Assembly: GCA_030834185.1 (NCBI GenBank)
Contig: JAURFT010000005.1
Coordinates: 1-53,375, forward strand
Reading direction: 5' to 3'
Origin: Candidatus Nanopelagicales bacterium
GTDB lineage: Bacteria; Actinomycetota; Actinomycetes; S36-B12; UBA5976
DNA: 53,375 bases
In this document: positions 9,357 to 19,271 of the stretch, in pieces
How the letters are laid out: each line of letters opens with the position of its first letter
How positions within the stretch are numbered: position 1 is the stretch's first letter
Program-made: the position numbers and the translations under genes
The notes under the pieces: generated by a model
What the model was told of the DNA's origin: nothing
The model's database searches: none
What the model saw: the letters and a program-made list of their open reading frames with translations, nothing else

Positions 9357-9396
9357 GGTTCTAGAAGGCTAGAACCGCCTATCGCCTAGCGGCGAT
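9357..9396. promoter_or_regulatory. Two adjacent perfect hairpins in the lepA/rpsT divergent spacer
   Basis: GGTTCTAG-AAGG-CTAGAACC (9357-9376; 8-bp arms, 4-base loop) is followed four bases later by ATCGCC-TAGC-GGCGAT (9381-9396; 6-bp arms, 4-base loop). Both are perfect. They lie between the lepA GTG (9348) and the rpsT GTG (9428). They could form in either 5' leader or act as protein-binding palindromes in the shared promoter. In E. coli S20 regulates its own translation; whether these stems do so here is unknown. Confidence 0.6.
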
Positions 9397-9427
9397 CGGA
9401 CTTATCGACAAGCGAGCAGAGACACCA

Positions 9428-9694
9428 GTGGCAAACATCAAATCCCAGATTAAGCGAGTTAAGACCAACCGCGCTGCTGAAGAGCGCAACAAGCCAGTTC
9501 GCACTGGCCTGAAGTCAAAGATTCGTAAGTTCCGCGAAGTTGCAGCAACCGGTGACGTAGCGCAGGCTGAGGCCGCGTTTAAAGATGCCGCAAAAGCACT
9601 AGATAAAGCCGCATCAGCTGGTGTGATTCATCGAAATCAGGCAGCCAATCGCAAGTCAGCGATTGCTAACAAGCTTGCTTCGCTGAAAAAATAA
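9428..9694 (+). CDS. rpsT: 30S ribosomal protein S20
   Basis: Basic 88-residue protein beginning [14 protein letters not shown] and ending [17 protein letters not shown], the full S20 pattern. It binds the 5' domain of 16S rRNA during 30S assembly. The start is GTG at 9428. The gene is a plus-strand singleton between two minus-strand blocks. Its TAA (9692-9694) directly abuts the stop of the convergent holA, so there is no room for a terminator between them. Confidence 0.98.
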   Translation: MANIKSQIKRVKTNRAAEERNKPVRTGLKSKIRKFREVAATGDVAQAEAAFKDAAKALDKAASAGVIHRNQAANRKSAIANKLASLKK

Positions 9695-10681
9695 TTACTT
9701 TCTAGCAATATCAACTAAGAACTTCTCAACAACAGCAGTACGAGCTGTTTCATCTAACCCAATTCCCTCTGCTCCACCTTTTAGCTGCGCATCAATTTCA
9801 GCTAACCGATTCGCAAAATGTGCTAACGCAGCAGGCTTCCAACCGCGCGCCACGGTTCGCAGTGCTCGAACTTTCCAGCCCATCTTCTCGCTCCAACCAA
9901 TTGATCGTGCAATTTCTTCATCACTTTGACCACCAGCTGCTCCCATAATTCGCACCATAGATCGCAGGTCAGTTGCGATGGCTGCGATCACTTGAATATT
10001 CGCTCCAGCGCCATCGTTAAGCACCATCCATCGAAACTTTTCTAATGCTTGAGCCAGATCGCCCGCCCATAATCGGTCCGAAACATGGTAGCCACGAATT
10101 TCAGCAATACCATCAAAATATTGCTCAACCATTTCTTGAGTCAGGTTACCCGTTGTAGCTGCAGTGATTTGATCTATTGCTGCTGCAAGTAATCTGATGT
10201 CATCACCAAGTGAGGTGCGAAGGGATTCAACTGCAGCAGGTGCAATTTTTCGCTTAAATTTGGCAGCTTCAGAACTAACAAAAGCTTCAACGTCGCGCTT
10301 ACCGGTTATCTTATCTGCTGTAACTAAATTACATACTGGCTTTAAAGCATCAATTAATTTCTTATTCTTACGTCCATCTTGATGCCGAATAATTATCCAT
10401 AATTCTGGATCATCAATCGCGGTAATCTCCAATAACTCTGCTGCCAGCTGCTCTGTTAACAGCTCAGAGCCAACAATTACAACCAGCCGGTTTCCTCCTA
10501 GCAGCGTGGCTGAAGTTGCTGCAAATAAATCACCAGGCCTGGTGTCATCTGAAATTTCGCTGACCACAAAATCAAAATCACCAGCTTTTCGAAGCGTAGA
10601 TTTAATTTCAGATACAGCCCGTTCGGCTAAAAATTGTTCGGTACCAGTAATCAGAGTTAATCGGGCGCTGCTCACTGGCAC
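9695..10681 (-). CDS. holA: DNA polymerase III subunit delta
   Basis: Clamp-loader delta subunit of 328 residues. The N-terminal part (LTLITGTEQFLAERAVSEI) and NRLVVIVGSELL are typical of HolA, with the degenerate RecA-like fold expected for delta and no Walker A lysine. The C-terminal collar domain includes LAEIDAQLKGG. Delta opens the beta sliding clamp. The start is GTG at 10681, 14 bp after the comEC stop, so it is probably the third gene of a comEA-comEC-holA transcript. Confidence 0.95.
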   Translation of the reverse strand: MPVSSARLTLITGTEQFLAERAVSEIKSTLRKAGDFDFVVSEISDDTRPGDLFAATSATLLGGNRLVVIVGSELLTEQLAAELLEITAIDDPELWIIIRHQDGRKNKKLIDALKPVCNLVTADKITGKRDVEAFVSSEAAKFKRKIAPAAVESLRTSLGDDIRLLAAAIDQITAATTGNLTQEMVEQYFDGIAEIRGYHVSDRLWAGDLAQALEKFRWMVLNDGAGANIQVIAAIATDLRSMVRIMGAAGGQSDEEIARSIGWSEKMGWKVRALRTVARGWKPAALAHFANRLAEIDAQLKGGAEGIGLDETARTAVVEKFLVDIARK

Positions 10682-10695
10682 AGCATGCCACGAAA

Positions 10696-12840
10696 CTAGC
10701 GACTAACTGCGCGCAAGCCACTTGGGCTGCGCAAAATCGCAATATCGCCTGCTAAATCGGTGCGCAGCACAACGGCTTGTTGCTCCCAGTTTTGCAGCGT
10801 CTCAGCCGCTGGGTGTCCAAAGCGGTTCTCACCTACTGAAATAATCCCAAATTCAGCACGTGTCCATGCCGCAAAATATTTAGCTTGAAACTTGGAACCA
10901 TGATGCGGCACTAGGGCAACATCAACATCAATATCCAGCAGCTGCATTAACGCCCCTTGGCCAGCAGGCTCTAGATCACCAGTAAATAGAAACTTAAAAT
11001 TTTCCCTCTCAACTAGCAGAATCAAGCTGGCATCATTTTCATTTGTCGATACTGCTGCTGCTTGCGGCCACAGGGTTGTTATTTTTAATTCAGCGAACTG
11101 TATTTGAGTGCCCGCAGTTAAAATTTTGGGCTCAATTCCCTTTTTTGCTGCTAGGAGCTTTACGCTCTCAAACTGATATTTTGGCTCTAAATTAGGCGAG
11201 ATAAATATTTGATCTACGCGGCGATCAGAGATTGCACCAGCAAGACCAGCGGCGTGATCTGCGTGAAAATGAGAGATATAGATTGCCAAAAGGTGGTTGA
11301 TTCCAGCTTTAGCTAAACATTGATTAATTGCAGCAGGATCACCTCCCACATCAAAAAGCACAGCGCTGCTGGGCATTACTGGCACAGCAACTGCAGTCCC
11401 CTGTCCAACATCGCAGGCAATTAGCGCTGCATTTTTTGGTGGCCACCCATCAAACTGTCGAAAACTCGCTACTGCAACAGGCCAAAGCAAGGCAAAGCCA
11501 AGCAGTAAATACAAAGTTATCTTGGCAGCTTGAAATTTAACAATCACTAACACCACTGCAACTATCACTAGAACTAAAACAACTCGATGACTGGGCTGGG
11601 TTAACTTAATTTGCGCACCTGGTAGCGATGAAGTTTTTAAAGCAATCTGAGCGATCAACTCAGCAGGCCAGCTAGTTAAAGCGCTTAGCGGCACTGCAAG
11701 TAATGGATTTATTAATGCCAACAGCGCGGCTATTAACCCTAATACCGTTGTTACAGCAACCAGCGGTGCTGCAATTAGATTAGCCAAAATGGTAACTACC
11801 GGAATAGTTGAGGTCATTACTGCCAGCAGCGGCGCAGTTAACCAAGATGCGGCAACTGTTGCAGCAATAAGTGCGCCAGCTAATTTAAGTGGTGCCCGCC
11901 ACGGAATTGCGCGCAAGATGGCAGGCGCAAACCAGATTAAGCCTGCAGTGGCGGTTGCGCTTAATAAAAACCCCCAATTTAAAAGCAGCCATGGATTAAA
12001 TATACTTAAAACATATATTGCGGCAATTAAAATTTTGCCTGTGCTAATTGCATTTTTAGAGACAAAAGCAAGCAGCGTGATGCTACCCATAGCTGCAGCT
12101 CGCATCACACTGGCATCAAAACCCACAGCTAGCACATAAATTCCAAGTGCGATAACCGCAATTATCACTAAATAATTTCGAGATAACCCAAATAGCGAAA
12201 ATATGGCAATAAATAAACCCAACACAATCGTTACATTGCCGCCGCTAACAGCAGTTAAATGAGCCAACCCAGAGCCGCGCATCGCCACTTCTAATTCAGT
12301 TGATTGGTTTGAGATATCCCCAAGCACCAGCCCTGGCACTAGCGCTGCGCCATTTGGTTGCGCATGGGTCATGGCTAGATGCAAATTGGCGCGAATTTTG
12401 GCAGCAAATTTAAATGCAAGATTGGCATCTGAAACTAGCTCTGGCGCTGATTTAATTTTTAATAAACAACAGCTCCGGTTTTTCTGGCTGGCCTCAATTA
12501 GCTCACCTGTTGCACGCAAAGTTTGGCCACGATAAAAATCAAACTCAGTAGTTTGAAAAGAAGCTGTCGCTGGCACACTTAGCTTGAGTTGATTTGCTGG
12601 TGTGGTGACCTTAATTAATTTAACTGCAACTGAGTGTTGGATTTGTTCTTGATCTGATGCAAAGCGAGCCAGATATTCGCGTGGTTCGCTGCGAAGTTGA
12701 AATTCAAATTCCGTTGGTTTAGTCTCTTGTAATGTTTGATTAACTTGCGCAAACCTCATTGTTTGAATCTGATATGAGGCATAAACAGTTGCAAGATAAA
12801 TTACAATAAAAACCAACCAGCGCAGTTTAGTGCTGGTCAT
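10696..12840 (-). CDS. comEC: ComEC/Rec2 family DNA-uptake channel protein
   Basis: Polytopic membrane protein of 714 residues. In order: an N-terminal helix with a DUF4131-like extracytoplasmic part (about 1-150), a competence domain with around ten membrane segments (about 160-460; GSGLAHLTAVSGGNV is the family hallmark) and a C-terminal metallo-beta-lactamase-like domain with ISHFHADHAAG and ALVPHHGSK. In naturally competent bacteria ComEC carries single-stranded DNA across the inner membrane. It overlaps comEA by ATGA. No pilus genes are in the window, so competence itself is not shown. Confidence 0.95.
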   Translation of the reverse strand: MTSTKLRWLVFIVIYLATVYASYQIQTMRFAQVNQTLQETKPTEFEFQLRSEPREYLARFASDQEQIQHSVAVKLIKVTTPANQLKLSVPATASFQTTEFDFYRGQTLRATGELIEASQKNRSCCLLKIKSAPELVSDANLAFKFAAKIRANLHLAMTHAQPNGAALVPGLVLGDISNQSTELEVAMRGSGLAHLTAVSGGNVTIVLGLFIAIFSLFGLSRNYLVIIAVIALGIYVLAVGFDASVMRAAAMGSITLLAFVSKNAISTGKILIAAIYVLSIFNPWLLLNWGFLLSATATAGLIWFAPAILRAIPWRAPLKLAGALIAATVAASWLTAPLLAVMTSTIPVVTILANLIAAPLVAVTTVLGLIAALLALINPLLAVPLSALTSWPAELIAQIALKTSSLPGAQIKLTQPSHRVVLVLVIVAVVLVIVKFQAAKITLYLLLGFALLWPVAVASFRQFDGWPPKNAALIACDVGQGTAVAVPVMPSSAVLFDVGGDPAAINQCLAKAGINHLLAIYISHFHADHAAGLAGAISDRRVDQIFISPNLEPKYQFESVKLLAAKKGIEPKILTAGTQIQFAELKITTLWPQAAAVSTNENDASLILLVERENFKFLFTGDLEPAGQGALMQLLDIDVDVALVPHHGSKFQAKYFAAWTRAEFGIISVGENRFGHPAAETLQNWEQQAVVLRTDLAGDIAILRSPSGLRAVSR

Positions 12841-13412
12841 GAAACAGAGATCTGATCTTTAATCTTGCTGTAGATCGTATTCCCTATGCCAGCTACTTGT
12901 TGAATGTCAGAGATCTGTCGAAATGGGCCATTTTCATCCCGGTGCTGCAAAATTCTGGCAGCAATAACTGGACCAATGCCAGGTAGCTGCTCTAACTGCG
13001 AGCTTGTTGCTAAATTTAAATTTACCTTACCCAATTGGCTCGAATAGTTAGGTTGTAGTTGATGATCGCCAATAATTATCTGCTCCCCATCAAAAAGCAC
13101 TCGAGCTAAGTTCAGATTGATTAGTTTTGCTGCCCGCAGCGGCCCACCTGCAGCGGCAATCGCATCAACAACTCGAGAGCCGGCAGCTAGTTCATAAACA
13201 CCGGCTTTCGCCACATCACCAACTACATGCACAAAAATTGTGGCTACCGGGCTTTGAACTTCAGTAACTACAACTTCAGCAGGCTGCAGCTCTAGCTCAA
13301 CTGGCCTGCCCTGCCACCACAGCACCAACCCAACAGCCACGCTAAGCAGCGAGATGGCAGCTGCATATCTAAATAATCGAGCATCTAGGTTTGGCAGATT
13401 TGGTATTGACAT
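12837..13412 (-). CDS. comEA: ComEA-type DNA-binding protein (SLBB + helix-hairpin-helix)
   Basis: Protein of 191 residues. One N-terminal membrane anchor (about 13-30, AAAISLLSVAVGLVLWW) precedes an SLBB domain (about 52-115, HVVGDVAKAGVYELAAGSRVVDAI). A C-terminal pair of helix-hairpin-helix motifs (NLATSSQLEQLPGIGPVIAARIL and DIQQVAGIGNTIYSKI) gives sequence-independent duplex DNA binding. It is the receptor that hands DNA to ComEC, with which it overlaps by ATGA. The 72 bp between its start and the leuS stop show no clear feature. Confidence 0.95.
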   Translation of the reverse strand: MSIPNLPNLDARLFRYAAAISLLSVAVGLVLWWQGRPVELELQPAEVVVTEVQSPVATIFVHVVGDVAKAGVYELAAGSRVVDAIAAAGGPLRAAKLINLNLARVLFDGEQIIIGDHQLQPNYSSQLGKVNLNLATSSQLEQLPGIGPVIAARILQHRDENGPFRQISDIQQVAGIGNTIYSKIKDQISVS

Positions 13413-13484
13413 AAAGGCAATAGAGCATGCGGATTAGTGCTGAATTTTAAAATTTGCTTTGGTGTGGAAAACTAACTGGTGAGA

Positions 13485-15956
13485 CTAAATAACTATGTTC
13501 ACCAATTTAGGAGCTCGAACAATAATCTTTTTAATCTCAGCTCCAGCGAGCGAGCTTTGAATTGCAGCATCAGCTAGCGCCAGCTTCTCGAGCTGGGTAT
13601 CGGTGATATCTAGCGGCACATCGATTCGTGACCTTACTTTGCCGCTAACTTGCAGCACACAAACAACTGAATCTGCAATCAACAGCGCCGGATCTACCTG
13701 CAACCAACCTGCTAGCGCAACTGAAGGCTGATGGCCTAAGTTCTCCCACATCTCTTCAGCGGTATATGGCGCAAATAATGAGATTAAAACTGCAGTAGCT
13801 TCGGCGCATTCTCGAACTGCTGGATCAGCAGCGCCGCAGCCGGTATCTATGGCTTTTCGCCCGGCATTAACCAGCTCCATAGCTTTCGCAACTGCCACAT
13901 TGAATCTATAAGTTTCAACTGCTAGTTGCGCTTCGTTAATTAATTTATGAGTAATTTTGCGCAGCTCAAGATCTCCCGTTGCCAGGTCAACATTGGTTGC
14001 TGAACTTACATCTTTACTAAATCGCCAGGCGCGAGCGAGGAATTTTTTTGATCCATGCGGTGATACATCTGCCCAGTCAACATCATCTTCCGGTGGACCG
14101 GCAAAAACCATTGAGAGTCGGATTGCATCAACACCATGCTCATCTAACTCTTGCGATAATTTAACTAAATTACCTCGCGATTTACTCATCGCAGCACCAT
14201 CCATCAAAACCATACCTTGATTAAGCAATCTTGTGAATGGCTCTGTAACCGTCACCATGCCTAAGTCATACATAACTTTGGTAAAAAATCTGGAGTAAAG
14301 TAGATGCAAAATTGCATGCGTTACGCCACCCACATATTGCGCAACTGGCATCCAGGCTTTTGCCAGCTCTGGATCAAAAGGTGCAGTTTCTAAGTTTGGA
14401 TTTAAATAACGCAGAAAATACCAAGACGAATCCACAAATGTATCCATGGTGTCAGCATCTCGCTTAGCTGGCTGATTACATTTTGGGCAGTTGGTATTCA
14501 CCCAGTTTTCAGCAGCGCCAAGCGGGCTTGAGCCTTTTGGAGTTAGGTCTAATCCAGTTGGATCTGGTAGCTCAACGGGCAGCTGCGCTAGCGGCACCGG
14601 AACTTCCCCGCAGGAATTGCAATGCACAATTGGAATCGGGGTGCCCCAATATCGCTGCCGCGAGATTAACCAATCTCGCAGTCGGTAATTTACTGCCGAT
14701 TTACCCAGGCCTTGCGCTGTTAGCTGCTCAGTAATTTTTTCAATTGCAGCAGCTTTTGCCAGGCCGTTTAGATTTCCTGAATTTATTAACTTGCCATCAC
14801 CACTGGTGGCAATAAAAGTTTCAGCAGGATCTGCTTCGCCGGTATCAACTACAGTAATAATTGGCAGTTTAAAAGTTTTGGCGAAATCTAAATCGCGTTG
14901 ATCATGCGCTGGCACCGCCATAATCGCTCCAGTGCCATAATCAGCTAACACATAATCTGAAACATAAATAGGTAGCTTCTCGCCGTTTACTGGATTTATG
15001 GCAAACCGATTTAAAAATAATCCAGTTTTTTCGCGATCAGTTGCAAGTCGCTCAATCTCAGTTGCTTTTTTGGTTTTTTCCAAATACTGCTCAAACTCAG
15101 CAAAATGATCAGAGTCTTTAGCTAGCTCATAAGCTAAATCTGAATCTACTGCAACCACAAAAAATGTCGCACCAAATAACGTGTCAGGTCGAGTTGTGTA
15201 AATAACTACCGGATCAGTTTTGCCTTCAATTTTGAACTGCACTTCAGCGCCAACGCTGCGACCAATCCAATTTCGCTGCATTGTTAAAACTTTATCTGGC
15301 CAAGATCCACTTAGCTGGTCCATATCTGTTAATAATCGATCTGCGTAATCTGTAATTTTAAAATACCACTGCGTTAACTTCTTTTTTGTAACAGCAGAAT
15401 CACAGCGCTCACATAAACCAGCAACTACTTGTTCATTAGCGAGCACCGTCTGACAGCTATTACACCAATTAACATTGCTTGCCTTGCGATAAGCCAAGCC
15501 TTTTTCATACATCTGAAGAAAGAACCATTGATTCCATTTGTAGTACTGCGGGTCTGAGGTAACTAAAACTCGATCCCAATCAAATGAACAGGCATATCGT
15601 CGCATTGATGTTTTTTGGAGCTCGATATTTTCATAAGTCCAACTGCGTGGATTTAAACCACGTTTAATTGCCGCATTTTCAGCCGGCAGCCCAAATGAAT
15701 CCCAACCAATTGGATGCAGCACGTTATAGCCACGCTGCACCCAGTAACGCGCTAACACATCACCTAATGCATATGCCTCAGCATGTCCCATGTGTAAGTC
15801 ACCAGATGGATAAGGAAACATATCCAGCACATATTTTTTAGGTCGATCATCATCTGTACGACCGCTCTTAAACGGCGCTAGTTCATCCCATACTGGCAAC
15901 CACTTCTGCTGAAGTTGCTCTGGCGCTGGGAGCTGCGCGGTGCGGTCGTCGTTCAT
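13485..15956 (-). CDS. leuS: Leucyl-tRNA synthetase
   Basis: Class Ia synthetase of 823 residues, a normal bacterial length. The HIGH-type motif is HMGH, in [20 protein letters not shown] near residue 50. The CP1 editing domain contains [12 protein letters not shown] and the hydrolytic block VPAHDQRD. The KMSKS loop reads AMSKSRGN, the first lysine being replaced by Ala. A zinc-binding pair of CxxC motifs (CNSC...CERC) is present. The protein ends with a LeuRS C-terminal tail (LVNIVI). The ATG at 15956 is the only sensible start. Confidence 0.98.
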   Translation of the reverse strand: MNDDRTAQLPAPEQLQQKWLPVWDELAPFKSGRTDDDRPKKYVLDMFPYPSGDLHMGHAEAYALGDVLARYWVQRGYNVLHPIGWDSFGLPAENAAIKRGLNPRSWTYENIELQKTSMRRYACSFDWDRVLVTSDPQYYKWNQWFFLQMYEKGLAYRKASNVNWCNSCQTVLANEQVVAGLCERCDSAVTKKKLTQWYFKITDYADRLLTDMDQLSGSWPDKVLTMQRNWIGRSVGAEVQFKIEGKTDPVVIYTTRPDTLFGATFFVVAVDSDLAYELAKDSDHFAEFEQYLEKTKKATEIERLATDREKTGLFLNRFAINPVNGEKLPIYVSDYVLADYGTGAIMAVPAHDQRDLDFAKTFKLPIITVVDTGEADPAETFIATSGDGKLINSGNLNGLAKAAAIEKITEQLTAQGLGKSAVNYRLRDWLISRQRYWGTPIPIVHCNSCGEVPVPLAQLPVELPDPTGLDLTPKGSSPLGAAENWVNTNCPKCNQPAKRDADTMDTFVDSSWYFLRYLNPNLETAPFDPELAKAWMPVAQYVGGVTHAILHLLYSRFFTKVMYDLGMVTVTEPFTRLLNQGMVLMDGAAMSKSRGNLVKLSQELDEHGVDAIRLSMVFAGPPEDDVDWADVSPHGSKKFLARAWRFSKDVSSATNVDLATGDLELRKITHKLINEAQLAVETYRFNVAVAKAMELVNAGRKAIDTGCGAADPAVRECAEATAVLISLFAPYTAEEMWENLGHQPSVALAGWLQVDPALLIADSVVCVLQVSGKVRSRIDVPLDITDTQLEKLALADAAIQSSLAGAEIKKIIVRAPKLVNIVI

Positions 15957-16021
15957 TTTGGCTAAACCCTAACCAATCAACTAGGCAATCGTTGGCTTCT
16001 GTTGAAGCCTTTTCGAGTTTG

Positions 16022-16094
16022 TGGAGCTAAGGGGATTTGAACCCCTGACCCCTTGCATGCCATGCAAGTGCTCTACCAGCTGAGCTATAGCCCC
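16022..16094 (-). tRNA. tRNA-Ala (GGC anticodon)
   Basis: The 73-nt cloverleaf reads GGGGCTATAGCTCAGCTGG... with acceptor GGGGCTA/TAGCTCC. It includes the G3:U70 pair that identifies alanine tRNAs. The anticodon stem CTTGC/GCAAG encloses ATGGCAT, so the anticodon is GGC. The discriminator is A and the CCA end is not encoded (CAA follows), unlike the other three tRNAs in the window. Confidence 0.97.
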
Positions 16095-16125
16095 GAAAAT
16101 GTGATTGAAGCGCCAATCTTAGTGC

Positions 16126-16800
16126 TTAGGCGTCATCGCCAATCGCTGGCTCAGGCAACGAGCCAGCGTTGTATTCGTCTAGTCGCCACTGTTGACCAGC
16201 ATCTAACTGCTCAGTGAGCACGCTCCAGGCGCAGTTAGATAACACACCTAACGCTCCCCAGTTTCCGCGCGGCAGCTGCAACAGCTCAGAGATTCCTGCA
16301 CGGGCAGCGCCACCATGCGTTACCACCAGCAAGGCCTGTCCTAATTGCAGCTCTGCTACATGGTTTTGCACTGATGCAACAAAGCGGTTAGCAACTTCAC
16401 TGCGAGTTTCACCATTGCCGCCAGGTCGAATATCTCCGCTAGTTGACCATGCCGCTAGCGTGAGTGGATCTTCAGCATGAATTTCCGGCCAGGTTCTGCC
16501 CTGCCAAGCGCCGCAATTTGTCTCGCGTAATCCAACATCTTCAGTAACTTGCTGTTTTGTTGACTGCGCAATCAAACTTGCCGTTACTTTTGCGCGCTGC
16601 AAATCACTTGCCACTATTTTGGCAAAATTGATGTTATTTAAAATTTCACCAGCTCGTTTTGCTTGCGCAATACCCACTGAATCTAGCGGTGGATCTTCTT
16701 GACCTTGAAATCTACGCTCAGCATTCCAAGTAGTTCGACCGTGTCGCAAAATCACCACTCGTCTCGTTAGCGGATCACGACGTGATTGAGTAAATACCAT
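16126..16800 (-). CDS. Histidine phosphatase superfamily protein (phosphoglycerate-mutase-like, GpgP context)
   Basis: Protein of 224 residues with the RHG motif (VVILRHGRTTWNAERRFQGQEDPPLD), ETNCGAWQGRTW and the second catalytic histidine in LLVVTHGGAAR. These motifs place it in the histidine phosphatase clade 1, probably a phosphatase rather than a glycolytic mutase. Context helps: nadD-rsfS-phosphatase is also the order of Mycobacterium Rv2421c-Rv2419c, where the last gene is glucosyl-3-phosphoglycerate phosphatase GpgP. Assigning that substrate here is inference only. It starts 22 bp after rsfS. Confidence 0.88.
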   Translation of the reverse strand: MVFTQSRRDPLTRRVVILRHGRTTWNAERRFQGQEDPPLDSVGIAQAKRAGEILNNINFAKIVASDLQRAKVTASLIAQSTKQQVTEDVGLRETNCGAWQGRTWPEIHAEDPLTLAAWSTSGDIRPGGNGETRSEVANRFVASVQNHVAELQLGQALLVVTHGGAARAGISELLQLPRGNWGALGVLSNCAWSVLTEQLDAGQQWRLDEYNAGSLPEPAIGDDA

Positions 16801-16822
16801 TAGTTAGCCACCTAGATTTCTA

Positions 16823-17197
16823 TTAACGCTGATCAACTGCAACTAAATCCAGTTCAACTTCTGGACAGTCTCGCCAAAGTCGCTCAAGATCATAAAAAAT
16901 TCGCTCTTCAACATGCTGAATATGCACAATTACATCATTAAAATCAAGCAGCACCCAACGACCTTCAGCGATGCCTTCGGTTTGAACTGATTTAATATTT
17001 TCTTCAGCTAACTTTTCACTAATTGCATCTGCAATACTTCGAACTTGTCGATCATTTGCAGCAGTTACGATTAAGAAGATATCTGCTAACGGGAAAACAT
17101 CTGATACATCAATTGCCACAATCTGGGTGCCAAGCTTGTCGGCTGCTGCTTGACCGGCAAGTTGCGCTAATTTCAATGCGCTAATTGATGCACTCAC
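16823..17197 (-). CDS. rsfS: Ribosomal silencing factor RsfS
   Basis: Protein of 124 residues with the family signature [27 protein letters not shown] and the C-terminal [15 protein letters not shown]. RsfS binds L14 on the 50S subunit and blocks subunit joining when nutrients are low. It begins with GTG and overlaps the nadD stop by GTGA; nadD-rsfS is one of the most conserved bacterial gene pairs. Confidence 0.97.
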   Translation of the reverse strand: MSASISALKLAQLAGQAAADKLGTQIVAIDVSDVFPLADIFLIVTAANDRQVRSIADAISEKLAEENIKSVQTEGIAEGRWVLLDFNDVIVHIQHVEERIFYDLERLWRDCPEVELDLVAVDQR

Positions 17198-17841
17198 AAA
17201 ATACCTGCTGATTGTGGATCTGGATTTTTATCTGCATCTAAATAGAGTCGATGTTTTTTGATGTAGAACGAAACGCCATCTGGCACGATGTAGCGAATAG
17301 GTTCACTCTTTGCTACCCGCGCGCGAACATCAGTTGAGGATATTGCTAGTGCTGGAATCTCCATTAACGTGATTGCTTCAGATGGCAACCCTGGATTCTG
17401 TAAATTATGGCCTGGTCTAGTAACTCCAATTAAATGTGCCATCTCAACAACTGCCTCATGATCTCGCCAAGTTAAAATTTTTGACAACGCATCAGCTCCA
17501 GTTATAAAAAATAGTTCTAACTCAGCACCAAACTGGAGACGCAGATCTTTAAGTGTATCTACTGTAAAAGTAGGTCCAGGTCGCTCAATATCTACTCGGC
17601 TAACTTCAAATCGAGCATCTGCTGCAGTTGCAATGACAGTCATTAAATACCGATGTTCCGCATCGGTCACATTGTGCTGCTCTTTTTGCCACGGTTGTCC
17701 AGTTGGCACAAAGAGCACCTGATCTAAATTGAAGCGGTGCGCAACCTCTGACGCTGCAACTAAGTGGCCATTATGGATTGGATCGAAAGTGCCGCCCATG
17801 ATTCCAAGGCGTTTGGTCCTTGGATCAAGCGAATAGGCCAT
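17194..17841 (-). CDS. nadD: Nicotinate-nucleotide adenylyltransferase
   Basis: NAD biosynthesis enzyme of 215 residues that makes deamido-NAD from nicotinate mononucleotide and ATP. The nucleotidyltransferase signature [22 protein letters not shown] is at residues 16-37 and the second motif [10 protein letters not shown] near the C-terminus. The ATG at 17841 overlaps the stop of the upstream 45-codon gene as TAATG. The short N-terminal lead [13 protein letters not shown] is common in Actinobacteria. Confidence 0.97.
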   Translation of the reverse strand: MAYSLDPRTKRLGIMGGTFDPIHNGHLVAASEVAHRFNLDQVLFVPTGQPWQKEQHNVTDAEHRYLMTVIATAADARFEVSRVDIERPGPTFTVDTLKDLRLQFGAELELFFITGADALSKILTWRDHEAVVEMAHLIGVTRPGHNLQNPGLPSEAITLMEIPALAISSTDVRARVAKSEPIRYIVPDGVSFYIKKHRLYLDADKNPDPQSAGIL

Positions 17842-17978
17842 TAACGATCCTTATTCATTCGAGTGATAGCAATAGCTAAAGCTGAAAACACAACCATGGC
17901 TGCGATTCCGTATTGCAGCGGCGTCCAAGGCAGCTCATAAACAACTTTCTCACCTGAGCTCAGTATTAACTCTTTCAT
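17841..17978 (-). CDS. Small single-pass membrane protein (45 residues), unknown function
   Basis: Too short for the ORF track. An AAAAGGAGAGTGC sequence places a near-ideal AGGAG five bases before the ATG at 17978. The frame reads [21 protein letters not shown], then [17 protein letters not shown] and TRMNKDR-stop. Its TAA overlaps the nadD ATG as TAATG, so the two are translationally linked. The protein has a short polar N-terminus, one transmembrane helix (about residues 22-39) and a basic tail, suggesting the tail is cytoplasmic. It fills most of the proA-nadD gap. I do not recognise a family. Confidence 0.82.
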   Translation of the reverse strand: MKELILSSGEKVVYELPWTPLQYGIAAMVVFSALAIAITRMNKDR

Positions 17979-17999
17979 GCACTCTCCTTTTAGCTAATC

Positions 18000-19271
18000 T
18001 TAATTGCGAACTTGTCCAGTGCCAGTAACTACATACTTAATGGCTGTAAGTTCATTGAGCCCCATAGGTCCCCTGGCATGTAACTTCTGGGTTGAGATGC
18101 CAATCTCTGCGCCAAACCCAAACTCGCCGCCATCCACAAACCTGGTGGAGGCATTAATCACAATCGCAGCCGCATCAAGTTCATTTGCAAATCTGGCTGC
18201 GTTTTCAGCATTAGTAGTCACGATTGCTTCCGTATGCCCGGTGGAATACTTTTTAATATGCGCAATTGCATCATCAAATGAATCCACAATTCCTGCAGCC
18301 AGATCTAAGCTGTAATACTCCTGGTGCCAATCTGCTTCAGTTACATCTGAAAATTCAATTCCTGCAGGCTCTGCATATTTTTTAACTAAATCATCACCAT
18401 GAATTATGACTTTTTTGGCTTTAAGCGCAGCTAGTAATTTTGGCATTACGCTAGCTGCAGCAGCTTTATGAACTAAAAGTGTTTCAGCCGCATTACACAC
18501 ACTCACCCGCTGAGTTTTTGAATTTAAAACAATATCAATTGCCATCTCAACATCTAATTGTTCATCAAGATATACATGGCAATTTCCAACCCCTGTTTCA
18601 ATAACTGGCACAATTGAATTAGTTACCACCGATTCAATTAAGCCAGCACTGCCGCGAGGAATCACCACATCAACTAAACCGCGCGCTTGAATCAAATGCG
18701 TAACTGCTTCATGCGATTTACCTGGGACTTTGACAATGCAATCTGCTGGTAATTTTGCTGCAACTAAGGCATCTCGTAATACATTTACTAATACTTCATT
18801 TGTTCGATCCCCAGTAGAGCTACCTCGAAGCAGCGCAACATTTCCACTTTTCAAACAAAGCGCAGCAGCATCAACTGTGACATTTGGCCTGGCTTCATAA
18901 ATCATGGCAATCACGCCAAGCGGAACCCGACGTTGTTCAAACTTAAGCCCGTTTGGCATCTCCCAGGTTTTTAACACTACTCCGATTGGATCTGGCAATT
19001 CAATTAATTCCAGCACCGCAGCTGAGATTGCTGCAATTCGATCAGGAGTGAGGGTTAAGCGATCAATTAATGCTGGTGCAATTTTTTCAGTTTCTGCTTG
19101 CGCTATATCTAACTGATTTATCTTTACAATCTCATCAGTTCGATCAATCAAGGCCTTAGCAATTAGTTGTAGTGCCTGATTTTTCTGCGCAGTTGATGCG
19201 ATCGCCAACGCCCCGGCTGCAGCTTTCGCGGCAGTTGCAGCTTGCAGCACTGCAGCTTTAATCTCGCTCAT
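18000..19271 (-). CDS. proA: Gamma-glutamyl phosphate reductase
   Basis: Second enzyme of proline synthesis (423 residues); it reduces gamma-glutamyl phosphate to glutamate semialdehyde with NADPH. The aldehyde-dehydrogenase-type catalytic cysteine lies in RVSVCNAAETLLVHK. Other family blocks are VIYEARPNVTVDAAALCLKSGN, IPRGSAGLI and the C-terminal STRFVDGGEFGFGAEIGISTQKLHARGPMGL. ATGA couples it to proB. Glu- and Gly-rich ends are intact, so it is presumably functional. Confidence 0.98.
   Translation of the reverse strand: MSEIKAAVLQAATAAKAAAGALAIASTAQKNQALQLIAKALIDRTDEIVKINQLDIAQAETEKIAPALIDRLTLTPDRIAAISAAVLELIELPDPIGVVLKTWEMPNGLKFEQRRVPLGVIAMIYEARPNVTVDAAALCLKSGNVALLRGSSTGDRTNEVLVNVLRDALVAAKLPADCIVKVPGKSHEAVTHLIQARGLVDVVIPRGSAGLIESVVTNSIVPVIETGVGNCHVYLDEQLDVEMAIDIVLNSKTQRVSVCNAAETLLVHKAAAASVMPKLLAALKAKKVIIHGDDLVKKYAEPAGIEFSDVTEADWHQEYYSLDLAAGIVDSFDDAIAHIKKYSTGHTEAIVTTNAENAARFANELDAAAIVINASTRFVDGGEFGFGAEIGISTQKLHARGPMGLNELTAIKYVVTGTGQVRN

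Noticed and set aside
15957-16021. T-box or other riboswitch before leuS
   Set aside because: The short region lacks a specifier stem, antiterminator or T-box sequence; valS upstream (41 bp) is also too short.
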